A stretch of 24,965 bases of DNA, from positions 1 to 24,965 of the forward strand of contig DDRH01000050.1 of NCBI GenBank assembly GCA_002343075.1, written 5' to 3'. A model generated the notes under the pieces. The model saw only the letters and a list, made by a program, of their open reading frames with translations, was not told the DNA's origin and did not search any database. Position 1 is the first letter of the stretch. Every line of letters starts with the position of its first letter. Of this stretch, positions 14,779-21,654 are shown one piece after another. Source of the DNA: Phycisphaerales bacterium UBA2421. Its GTDB lineage: Bacteria > Planctomycetota > Phycisphaerae > Tepidisphaerales > Tepidisphaeraceae. Made by a program: the position numbers and the translations under genes.

Positions 14779-16332
14779 ATGGAACACCCCCAGTCATCGC
14801 ACGGCAAGATTTTGCATGACGCAATCACATTTGACGATGTGCTGCTCATTCCCGCGCGCAGCGATTTTGTGCCCGGCGACGCGCAGACGTCGACCCGACT
14901 TACCCGTGGGATTGAGATCAATATTCCCCTCATCAGCGCCCCCATGGACACGGTGACCGAAAGCGCCCTGGCCATCGCTTTAGCTCAGGAAGGGGGGATC
15001 GGGATTATTCACAAGAATATCTCGGTGGACACGCAGGCCCGCGAGGTGGAGAAGGTGAAGCGCAGCGAAAATGGCGTGATTGTCGACCCCATTACGCTCC
15101 CGCCGTCGGCGACCATCGGGGAGGCCCGGCGGATCATGCACGAATACAATGTTTCGGGCATTCCCATCGTGGAAGGAGGCCGCGAGCGCCGGGCTGACTC
15201 CGCCGAGCCGCGTCAGGGTGTTGCCTCTGCAACACTTGGCGCGCTCAAGGGCATCCTTACCCGTCGCGACCTGAAATACCAGGAAGACGACAGTCGCTGG
15301 GTGGGCGATGTGATGACCAAGGACAATCTCATCACCGCCGAGGAGGGGACCAACCTCGATGTGGCGGAGCGCATGCTCTACAAGGCGAAGGTTGAGAAAC
15401 TGTTGCTCACCGACAAGCAGGGTCGGCTTGTGGGCCTGATTACAATGCGCGACATCGATAAGCTGCACCAGTTTCCGCACGCCTGCAAAGACACGCGCGG
15501 ACGGCTCCGTGTGGGGGCGGCGACGGGTGTGAAAGATTTTCCCCGGGTCGAGGCACTGATAGCAGCAGATGTGGATGTGATCGTAGTCGATACAGCGCAT
15601 GGCCACAGCCTGAACGTGATCGAGACGGTGAGATACATCAAGAAGCATCACCAGATTGAGGTGATTGCCGGCAACGTCGCCACCGCGGAGGGCGCGCGCG
15701 ACCTGATCGATGCCGGTGCCGACGCGATCAAAGTGGGAATCGGCCCCGGCGCGATTTGCACAACGCGAATCGTGAGCGGTGTGGGCGTGCCGCAGATCAG
15801 CGCAATCATGAACGCGGTGAGCGTTGCGGAGAAATCGGGCGTGCCCGTCATCGCCGACGGCGGCGTGCGGCACAGCGGCGACATTACGAAAGCAATCGCC
15901 GCCGGCGCACACTCTGTCATGATGGGATCGCTGTTCGCAGGCCTTGACGAATCGCCGGGCGAACTGGTCATTCACCAGGGCCGGCGATACAAGACCTATC
16001 GCGGGATGGGATCGCTTGGCGCGATGGTGCACGGGAGCAAAGACAGGTACGGCCAAAGTGGCGTGTCGCAGCTAAGCAAACTAGTACCCGAAGGCGTTGA
16101 AGGTCTGGTACCCTATCGCGGGCCGTTGAGCGATTTTGTCTATCAACTGGTAGGCGGTTTGCGGGCCGGAATGGGTTACTGCGGGACCCGAACGCTCGAC
16201 GCGCTGCGGAGCGACGCGCGGTTTTGCCGGGTGACATCGGCGAGCATGGCTGAGAGCCATCCGCACGATATTCGAATCACCCGGGAATCGCCCAATTACA
16301 CCATGGATCATTCCAGCGGTGGGAAGAACTGA
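14779..16332 (+). CDS. guaB: Inosine-5'-monophosphate dehydrogenase
   Basis: A 517-residue IMPDH, which oxidises IMP to XMP with NAD+ in the cytoplasm, the first committed step to GMP. N-terminal [14 protein letters not shown] and the barrel start [12 protein letters not shown] are diagnostic. Two CBS domains span about 98-233, then the barrel resumes with VVDTAHGHS, the NAD/IMP loop [11 protein letters not shown] with catalytic Cys327, the phosphate-binding [15 protein letters not shown] and MMGSLFAG, the GMGSLGAM loop, and the flap KDRYGQ. The first CBS domain holds an insert of about 20 residues (roughly 134-155, Arg/Ala/Glu-rich) compared with usual bacterial IMPDH. The stop codon shares one base with the ATG of the following lipoprotein gene, suggesting translational coupling. 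Confidence 0.97.
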   Translation: MEHPQSSHGKILHDAITFDDVLLIPARSDFVPGDAQTSTRLTRGIEINIPLISAPMDTVTESALAIALAQEGGIGIIHKNISVDTQAREVEKVKRSENGVIVDPITLPPSATIGEARRIMHEYNVSGIPIVEGGRERRADSAEPRQGVASATLGALKGILTRRDLKYQEDDSRWVGDVMTKDNLITAEEGTNLDVAERMLYKAKVEKLLLTDKQGRLVGLITMRDIDKLHQFPHACKDTRGRLRVGAATGVKDFPRVEALIAADVDVIVVDTAHGHSLNVIETVRYIKKHHQIEVIAGNVATAEGARDLIDAGADAIKVGIGPGAICTTRIVSGVGVPQISAIMNAVSVAEKSGVPVIADGGVRHSGDITKAIAAGAHSVMMGSLFAGLDESPGELVIHQGRRYKTYRGMGSLGAMVHGSKDRYGQSGVSQLSKLVPEGVEGLVPYRGPLSDFVYQLVGGLRAGMGYCGTRTLDALRSDARFCRVTSASMAESHPHDIRITRESPNYTMDHSSGGKN

Positions 16333-16640
16333 TGTTGACGCGGGAGAAGAAGAGCCTGAGAGACGCAGACATGACGTGGTGCGGTCGCGCGCCACGGGCA
16401 GTCAAGGCGATTCAATTCATAATGTCTTCGGTACTTGGCTTGTCGCTCGTGGTGCTTGTCTCTCATCATCTGGGTTGCTCCGGTTCCCCCGCCCCAAGCG
16501 CCCGCGAGCGACAAGATGCGCTGCTTCGAGACCCGTTTTCGTATAAGAATGAAGACCCGGCCGATATAAGTGGCGGAAAGTTGAACGAGTTTGACCGCAA
16601 GGCAATGCAAAAGGATCTCGATCATGTTTTCAATCCGTAA
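16332..16640 (+). CDS. Small putative lipoprotein coupled to guaB
   Basis: A 102-residue protein whose ATG overlaps the guaB stop (TGATG). GGGA seven bases upstream may serve as ribosome binding site. Residues 1-28 are basic, 29-48 hydrophobic (IMSSVLGLSLVVLVSHHLGC), and Cys49 after Leu-Gly is a plausible though imperfect lipobox. The start could also be the later ATG at 16422, giving a short signal peptide with little positive charge. The mature part is about 53 hydrophilic residues ending DLDHVFNP with no motif I recognise. It overlaps the next gene by 17 bases. The guaB link is positional only; no role in purine synthesis is implied. Confidence 0.65.
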   Translation: MLTREKKSLRDADMTWCGRAPRAVKAIQFIMSSVLGLSLVVLVSHHLGCSGSPAPSARERQDALLRDPFSYKNEDPADISGGKLNEFDRKAMQKDLDHVFNP

Positions 16641-17076
16641 TCGCATCGCAATCACTTCAGCCGTCGCACTCCTTGCCGCGGGAATGGGTTGCCAGCGGAA
16701 CAATCAGCCGGTTGCGGCCGAGTTCAACACGGCTCCGATCGCCGAAGACGATGCCATGAAGCACCGGCGGTGGACCCAGACCAGTGCGATGGTGCCCAAC
16801 GGGCAAACAGTGGCAGGCCCCACGCTGTTTAACCGCGAGCCTCGCCGGGGGATGAGCGAGTATCGGTATACATACACCGACGGTGGGGTGTTTCTGGGCA
16901 ACGTCTTCATGTTGCCGTATCGATTTTATAAGATTCCGCCGTGGCGCGAGGTGGTCTACCCAGGAGAGGTGATTACCCCGACCCACACCGCCATGCCCCC
17001 ACTGCCCCCATCGCTCGACGAGCTGCCGCTGCCGGCACCAGTGACCGAACCGCTGCCTGCGACGCAGCCCGGGTAA
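16624..17076 (+). CDS. Putative lipoprotein with Pro-rich C-terminus
   Basis: A 150-residue protein starting at ATG 16624, preceded by AAGGA eight bases upstream, which favours this over a longer in-frame start at 16591. Signal segment MFSIRNRIAITSAVALLAAG is followed by MGC, so Cys23 is the probable lipidation site. The mature domain contains RGMSEYRYTYTDGGVFLGN and FMLPYRFYKIPPWREVVYPG, and ends in a Pro/Leu-rich tail. Family not recognised. The gene overlaps the preceding lipoprotein gene by 17 bases and is the last of the guaB-led run. Its 3' part is overlapped on the other strand by the eroded end of the toxin pseudogene. Confidence 0.7.
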   Translation: MFSIRNRIAITSAVALLAAGMGCQRNNQPVAAEFNTAPIAEDDAMKHRRWTQTSAMVPNGQTVAGPTLFNREPRRGMSEYRYTYTDGGVFLGNVFMLPYRFYKIPPWREVVYPGEVITPTHTAMPPLPPSLDELPLPAPVTEPLPATQPG

Positions 17077-17310
17077 TTTGTCCGACGCGTTGGATCTCGA
17101 CTACCTGTATCGTATCCGGAACGGAGTAGATGAACCGGTAACGACCGACCCGTATCCGCCAGAGATTCGCTTTGGCGTGCAGTTAAACGCACCCTGTAGC
17201 CGTGGGTTTGCCGCAAGCGGCTCGATCGCTGCGCCAATTCTCTTGCGGTCGGGCAGTGCGAGCGCCAAAAACTCTCGCATTGCAGGGGGACGCCACTGGA
17301 TGCTGAACAT
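17072..17310 (-). pseudogene. RelE/ParE-family toxin gene with a frameshift
   Basis: ATG 17310 opens MFSIQWRPPAMREFLALALP, a typical RelE/ParE beginning, but the open frame changes character after NPRLQGAF and stops at 17101. In another frame the DNA continues with KANLWRIRVGRYRFIYSV and VVEIQRVG, the family's conserved C-terminal strands. Adding one base in the TTTAAC stretch near 17184-17187 restores a continuous protein of about 80-90 residues (GAFKLHAKANLWRIRVGRY). Beyond RVGQIT the repaired frame runs on to a stop at 16973, antisense to the lipoprotein gene, so the original C-terminal end also looks eroded. The start shares one base with the antitoxin stop (TGATG). Family RelE toxins cleave mRNA at the ribosome; ParE toxins poison gyrase. 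This copy is probably inactive unless the missing base is a sequencing error. Confidence 0.75.
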
Positions 17311-17570
17311 CAGGTTAGCCCTGCGAGTTTCTTGACTTCCGCCCAGGGAATCGACTTTTGCCGTCGATCCGACATGCGCCTCAGGGCGATTGCGACGTCG
17401 GCGGCATCTTCGACCGCATCGGCTCCAGCACTCTCGGGCGCGCGTTTGGGTCGGTCGGTCTTGCTTCGGACCGTGATCAGTTTTTGGTATTCGCGCTCGG
17501 GAATCACCACAAACTTCTTTCCATCGATCTTTAGGGTCGCGATTGCCTTGGCACCAATTCTACCCGTCAA
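17310..17570 (-). CDS. Type II antitoxin, RelB/Phd-like
   Basis: An 86-residue acidic/basic protein. The N-terminal part (IATLKIDGKKFVVIPEREYQ) resembles the DNA-binding strand-helix of Phd/RelB-type antitoxins. The C-terminal part has the frequent antitoxin ending RRQKSIPWAEVKKLAG. Its partner is the broken RelE/ParE-like gene that starts on its stop codon; antitoxin-before-toxin order fits type II systems, where the antitoxin binds the toxin and represses its own promoter. The first codon is TTG at 17570, eight bases inside the end of the oligopeptidase gene, which suggests read-through from that gene or translational coupling; no ATG is available. With its toxin frameshifted it would be an orphan antitoxin. 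Confidence 0.65.
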   Translation of the reverse strand: MTGRIGAKAIATLKIDGKKFVVIPEREYQKLITVRSKTDRPKRAPESAGADAVEDAADVAIALRRMSDRRQKSIPWAEVKKLAGLT

Positions 17571-19656
17571 TCCCCAACTGCCAAAGCAAAAATGCCTGCT
17601 GCCGGGCTTCTTCTTTCAGGTCGTCGTAGCGGCCGCTCGGTCCGCCGTGGCCGCCGGACATGACGCACCTCAGGAGCAGGGGGTTGTTGTCGGTCTTTGT
17701 CGCGCGCAACTTGGCTGTGTACTTCGCTGGTTCCCAGTACATCACCTGGCTGTCATTCAGGCCGGTGTAGACGTACATCGCCGGATATTCCTTCGCGGCG
17801 ATATTGTCATACGGGCTGTATGACAGCATGTAATCAAAGGCGCTCGGGTCGTGTGGGTTGCCCCACTCGAGATACTCTTGTGTGGTCAGCGGCAATGAGT
17901 CATCGAGCATGGTGTTGATGACATCCACAAACGGCACGCCGACGATGGCTGCTTTGAAAAGCTCGGGTCGCATGTTGAGCACCGCGCCCATCGTCAGCCC
18001 GCCGGCGCTAAACCCGCTGATGACAAGCTGCTGCGGCGATGTAACGCCTTGATTAATCAGGTGTTCGGCGCAAGCGATGAAGTCGGTGAACGTATTGCGC
18101 TTGTTCATCAGCCGACCCTGTTCGTGCCAGATTTTGCCCATCTCCCCGCCGCCGCGAATGTGGGCGATGGCGAAGACCACCCCTCGGTCGAGCATGCTGA
18201 AACGGGTGGGGCTGAAGTCGTCCGTTTCCGGCAGCCCGTATGCCCCGTAAGCGTGCAGCCAAAGCGGCTTTGGTCCGGCGGGAAGGCCCCGCTTTCGAAC
18301 GATCGAAATCGGCACCTGAACGCCGTCCGGCGCCACCGCAAGCAGCTGCGCCACTTCATACTGGCTCGCATCATAACTCGGTGCAGGATCACGCTTTAAC
18401 AGGATCGATTTGCCCGTGGTTACATCAAAGTCAAACGTGCTCTCGGGGGTCACGGGCGACTCGTATTGATACCTCACCAGATGCGTCTCAAACACTTCAT
18501 TATGACTGATCGAGACATTGTAGATCGCTTCCTGCATCGGAATGACCTGCAGCGTGCCGTCGGCTGCGTGGCGAACACTCAACCGCGGCAGACCACCAGC
18601 GCGCTCCGATAGCACCGCGAAGCCGTCGAAACAGTTGTGATCCTCAATCATCACATCGTCGCGATGGGCAATCAGCTCATCCCAGCCGGCGCGGACGGAG
18701 GAGTTAACCGGCGAGGCAACCAGCCGGAAGTTGCGGCCGGTGTCGTTGGTGCGAATGAACAGCCGGTCGCCACCGGCGTGGTCGATGTAATACTCCTGGC
18801 CATTGATACGCTCCGCCACCAGGCGCGGCGGCTCGTGCGGGCGGCGGGCGTCAATCAGCCGGGCGTCGGCGGTGTCGGAGGATGCCGATGAGATCGCGAT
18901 GTACTTTCCGCTGCGCACACGCCCCACGCCGACATTAAACTGGCGATCTGGCTCATCGAACACGGCGACGACGGTTCCCGAGCCGATCACCGTGCGCAAG
19001 ACATGCGAGGGACGCTTGGAGTCATCCTCGACTGCATAGAAAAGCGTGCGATTATCCGCCGCCCACGCGAGGCTGGTGATGCGCTCGCTGCTCACGAGCG
19101 ACGTGTGGCCCGATTCAAGATCCCTTACATAAAGATGCAGATCGCGGAAGCCGGTGAAGTCGATGGCGTACGCGAGCCACCGGCCATCATCGCTGACTTC
19201 CATCGCGCCTCTACCGACATAATCATGCTGATCGGCGAACGCATTTAGATCGAGAATAACCTGTTCGGCTCCACCGGAAATGGGCGTGCGGCAATAGATG
19301 CGGTAGTCCTTTCCCGTCTCCGTCCGGCTGTAGTATTGCCAATCGCCCTGCCGGAACGGGACTTCGGTGTCGTCCTCTTCGATCCGCGCGAGAAACTCGC
19401 GATAGAGGGTCTTTTGAAGCTTTGAGAGTGGCGCGAGCGTCGCCTGGGTGTGGTCGTTTTCGCTGGTGAGATATTCGATGACCTCGGGATTGTCCTTCTC
19501 CCGAAGCCAATGAAAGTCATCGGCGCGCGTCGATCCGTGCACCGTCTGCACGAAGGGCTTGCGCGCGACCACGGGCGGCACCAAGTGCACAGCCGAACAA
19601 CCGCTGGCCAACAAAACCATGACTACTAACGCTTTCTGGAGCCGCCGGGTAATCAT
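17560..19656 (-). CDS. ptrB: Oligopeptidase B (S9 prolyl oligopeptidase family), lipoprotein form
   Basis: A 698-residue S9 serine peptidase that in characterised members cleaves after Arg/Lys in short peptides. The N-terminal beta-propeller region starts with DDFHWLREKDNPEVIEYL and covers roughly 30-430; the alpha/beta-hydrolase domain follows. The catalytic triad is Ser550 in SGFSAGG, Asp635 in TGLNDSQVMYWEPAKY, and His670 in SGGHGGPSGR. SYSPYDNIAAKEYPAMYVYT is characteristic of oligopeptidase B rather than prolyl endopeptidase. Residues 1-20 (LVVMVLLASGC) form a lipoprotein signal with Cys20, so the enzyme is likely membrane-anchored outside the cytoplasm, unlike the soluble E. coli enzyme. 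ATG 19656 has no obvious Shine-Dalgarno. The antitoxin gene starts within its last codons. Confidence 0.9.
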   Translation of the reverse strand: MITRRLQKALVVMVLLASGCSAVHLVPPVVARKPFVQTVHGSTRADDFHWLREKDNPEVIEYLTSENDHTQATLAPLSKLQKTLYREFLARIEEDDTEVPFRQGDWQYYSRTETGKDYRIYCRTPISGGAEQVILDLNAFADQHDYVGRGAMEVSDDGRWLAYAIDFTGFRDLHLYVRDLESGHTSLVSSERITSLAWAADNRTLFYAVEDDSKRPSHVLRTVIGSGTVVAVFDEPDRQFNVGVGRVRSGKYIAISSASSDTADARLIDARRPHEPPRLVAERINGQEYYIDHAGGDRLFIRTNDTGRNFRLVASPVNSSVRAGWDELIAHRDDVMIEDHNCFDGFAVLSERAGGLPRLSVRHAADGTLQVIPMQEAIYNVSISHNEVFETHLVRYQYESPVTPESTFDFDVTTGKSILLKRDPAPSYDASQYEVAQLLAVAPDGVQVPISIVRKRGLPAGPKPLWLHAYGAYGLPETDDFSPTRFSMLDRGVVFAIAHIRGGGEMGKIWHEQGRLMNKRNTFTDFIACAEHLINQGVTSPQQLVISGFSAGGLTMGAVLNMRPELFKAAIVGVPFVDVINTMLDDSLPLTTQEYLEWGNPHDPSAFDYMLSYSPYDNIAAKEYPAMYVYTGLNDSQVMYWEPAKYTAKLRATKTDNNPLLLRCVMSGGHGGPSGRYDDLKEEARQQAFLLWQLGIDG

Positions 19657-19697
19657 AGCTCACAAGTCCATGGCAAGAGTGGGAAACGGGGAAATGT

Positions 19698-19724
19698 CTG
19701 TAAGTATTTAATTTATATTAACTT
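19698..19724 (-). promoter_or_regulatory. AT-rich inverted repeat, possible promoter region of the oligopeptidase gene
   Basis: An AT-only core (about 19703-19718) flanked by GTAAGT and ACTTAC stands out from the GC-rich surroundings. On the minus strand it contains AATATAAAT, a possible -10, but no convincing -35 was found. It lies in the 94-base gap between the zinc-ribbon gene and the oligopeptidase gene. It could be a promoter, an operator or a weak hairpin. Confidence 0.3.
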
Positions 19725-19750
19725 ACGATCCGCCATAATCGGCAGAGGCG

Positions 19751-20119
19751 TCAATCGTCGTCCAAGTTATCGGGCGGACAAAGGGTTTGTGCGGCTCCGA
19801 CGGGCGTCGTCGGTTGGGTTGCCCGCCAGACCCCTTCGCCGCACTTGCAGCATCGTACATCCCCCTTCGAGATCGGCTGATCGCATCGCACGCACCGATT
19901 TGCCAACTGCCGCTCCGCGCGCCTGCGCACGACCCGCGATTCCCACGCAATCCACAACAGTGCGCCAACCACCAGTAGGCCCACCACACCGATTGCGACA
20001 ACCGCGGGGAGTGCGAGGGTTAGCGCGCCGGTCCCAAGGAAACTCCACCCAACCCACCACAAAAGTGCCAGACCAACAACGCCCCCGAGCGACATGACGA
20101 TGTACTCAACGTCCCTCAT
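19751..20119 (-). CDS. Small two-helix membrane protein with a zinc ribbon
   Basis: A 122-residue protein starting at ATG, nine bases after the ribBA stop, so probably in the same transcript. Two hydrophobic segments (about 7-28 and 31-58) make a hairpin membrane anchor. After a basic linker (RVVRRRAERQLANR) comes a zinc-ribbon-like knuckle pair: CVRC at 76-79 and CCKCG at 90-94, typical of a single four-Cys zinc site. The tail is acidic. Similar small membrane proteins with a treble-clef or zinc-ribbon end are common in planctomycetes without known function. No link to riboflavin synthesis can be shown beyond position. Confidence 0.75.
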   Translation of the reverse strand: MRDVEYIVMSLGGVVGLALLWWVGWSFLGTGALTLALPAVVAIGVVGLLVVGALLWIAWESRVVRRRAERQLANRCVRCDQPISKGDVRCCKCGEGVWRATQPTTPVGAAQTLCPPDNLDDD

Positions 20120-20128
20120 GTGAACTCA

Positions 20129-21358
20129 CTACAGCCGATGTCCCAGCCTCTGCTTTTTCGTAGCCAGATACTTCTGATTATTCTCCGTCGCAGGGACCTT
20201 GATCGGCACTTCTTCCACCACCTGCAAACCGTAGCCGTCGATGCCGTAAATCTTCTTGGGGTTGTTTGTCATGATGCGCAGCTTGCGCAGGCCCAGGTCG
20301 CGCAGGATCTGGCTGCCAATGCCATAGTCGCGCTTGTCGGCGGGAAGGCCTAAGCGCAGGTTGGCATCGACGGTATCGAGGCCCTGTTCCTGCAACTTGT
20401 ACGCATGCAACTTGTTGGCCAGGCCGATGCCTCTGCCTTCCTGCCGCAGGTAAAGCACGACGCCCTTTCCCGCCGTCTCGATCATTTGCATGGCGGTGTC
20501 GAGCTGCCCGCCGCAGTCGCAACGCCCGCTGCCGAAGACATCGCCGGTGAGGCACTCGCTGTGGACGCGCACGAGCACGGCTTCATCGTGAATGACCGCC
20601 TTGCCTTCGTCGTCCAACTCGCCGACGCTCCCTTTGCAAAGCGCCAAATGCGGCTGCGGGTCGATCGCGCTCTGGTAGGCGTGTAGTTGAAACACGCCCC
20701 AGCGCGTAGGTAGTGTGATCGATTCGATCCTGCGGATGAACTGCTCTTTCTTCAAGCGATAGCTGATGAGGTCGGCGATTGTGGCCATCTTGATGCCGTG
20801 TTTGCGGCAGAAGGCCTCCAGTTCGGGCCGGCGGGCCATTTCGCCGTCGTCTCGCATGATCTCAATGCCCGCAGCAGCCGGCGCAAGGCCGGCCAGGCGG
20901 CAGACGTCGATCATCGCTTCGGTGTGGCCGGCGCGCACCAGCACGCCACCCTCGCGGGCCCGGATCGGCTGAATGTGCCCGGGGCGGTCGAAGTCTTCGA
21001 TCCGCGCCTCGCTCTCGCTCAGCCGGCGGATGGTCGTTGCTCGCTCGAACGCGCTCACGCCCGTCGTAATGCCAAACGAGGCCGCTGCGTCCACGCTGAT
21101 GGTGTAAGCCGTGCCCCGCTGCGTGGTGTTATGGGCCGCCTGCGGGGGCAGGCGAAGCCGCTCGCAGGTGGCATCATCGATCGCCACAAACAGCATCCCG
21201 CGCGCCTCGCGCAGCATGAAGTTGACAGCCGCGGGCGTGATCTTATCCGCCGCGATGACCAGATCGCCTTCATTTTCGCGATCTTCATCATCCACCAGCA
21301 CGACAAACTTGCCTGCCTTGATGTCCTCCAAAACCTCTGGGATCGATGCAAATGCCAT
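20129..21358 (-). CDS. ribBA: Bifunctional 3,4-dihydroxy-2-butanone 4-phosphate synthase / GTP cyclohydrolase II
   Basis: A 409-residue fusion enzyme feeding both branches of riboflavin synthesis in the cytoplasm. The N-terminal half makes the four-carbon unit from ribulose 5-phosphate: VLVDDEDRENEGDLV (Arg/Glu/Asp active-site loop), FVAIDDATCERL, and GHTEAMIDVCRLAG are seen. The C-terminal half opens GTP: RVHSECLTGDVFGSGRCDCG holds the three zinc cysteines (269, 280, 282), followed by LYLRQEGRGIGL and DKRDYGIGSQIL. ATG 21358 is preferred to the TTG seven codons upstream because the conserved domain begins with IPEVLEDIKAGKFVV. Just upstream TATCAT lies nine bases before the ATG and could be a -10. 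No FMN riboswitch is visible upstream. Confidence 0.96.
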   Translation of the reverse strand: MAFASIPEVLEDIKAGKFVVLVDDEDRENEGDLVIAADKITPAAVNFMLREARGMLFVAIDDATCERLRLPPQAAHNTTQRGTAYTISVDAAASFGITTGVSAFERATTIRRLSESEARIEDFDRPGHIQPIRAREGGVLVRAGHTEAMIDVCRLAGLAPAAAGIEIMRDDGEMARRPELEAFCRKHGIKMATIADLISYRLKKEQFIRRIESITLPTRWGVFQLHAYQSAIDPQPHLALCKGSVGELDDEGKAVIHDEAVLVRVHSECLTGDVFGSGRCDCGGQLDTAMQMIETAGKGVVLYLRQEGRGIGLANKLHAYKLQEQGLDTVDANLRLGLPADKRDYGIGSQILRDLGLRKLRIMTNNPKKIYGIDGYGLQVVEEVPIKVPATENNQKYLATKKQRLGHRL

Positions 21359-21508
21359 AGCTGGAACATGATAGGACAATCCAGGCAGAAACTCACTTTC
21401 AAAACCGAATATGCACCGTGTTCGCGTCTCCCACGGCGTTGGGGTGCGGCAATTTCGCCTTCAAGGCGCGCCGGATGCCCGCGACTTGTCCTAACTGTTT
21501 ATTTGGCA

Positions 21509-21536
21509 TTGGTTTATGTGCTTCTGACGAGATAAT
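21509..21536 (+). promoter_or_regulatory. Candidate promoter of the APC/KimA-like transporter
   Basis: GATAAT (21531-21536, five of six matches to TATAAT) in an AT-rich patch is preceded after 16 bases by a weak -35, TTGGTT (21509-21514). The transcript would have a leader of about 110 bases before the ATG at 21655, including the hairpin at 21608-21646. Confidence 0.4.
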
Positions 21537-21607
21537 AAAATTCATCAAACGCGGTTGATCGGGGTGTTGCAGCCGAGGGGGTTGCCCGTTAGCGTCATGT
21601 CATCGCA

Positions 21608-21646
21608 AACCCGTCGAAGCTGCTTGATCTGCAGTCGCGACGGGTT
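21608..21646 (+). promoter_or_regulatory. Hairpin in the transporter mRNA leader
   Basis: AACCCGTCG (21608-21616) pairs perfectly with CGACGGGTT (21638-21646). Inside, after a symmetric 3+3 internal loop, CTGC (21620-21623) pairs with GCAG (21631-21634). The stem ends eight bases before the ATG of the transporter gene, no T-run follows, and no Shine-Dalgarno is left outside the structure. It may control translation; it does not match the c-di-AMP riboswitch core that I know. Confidence 0.45.
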
Positions 21647-21654
21647 CGCTCATT

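Noticed and set aside
21380..21520. FMN riboswitch upstream of ribBA
   Set aside because: The conserved RFN segments (such as AGGGTGAAA...CCGAC) are not seen on the minus strand.
21540..21654. c-di-AMP (ydaO-type) riboswitch before the KimA-like gene
   Set aside because: The region has G-rich pieces and a hairpin but not the conserved core, so I call only the hairpin.
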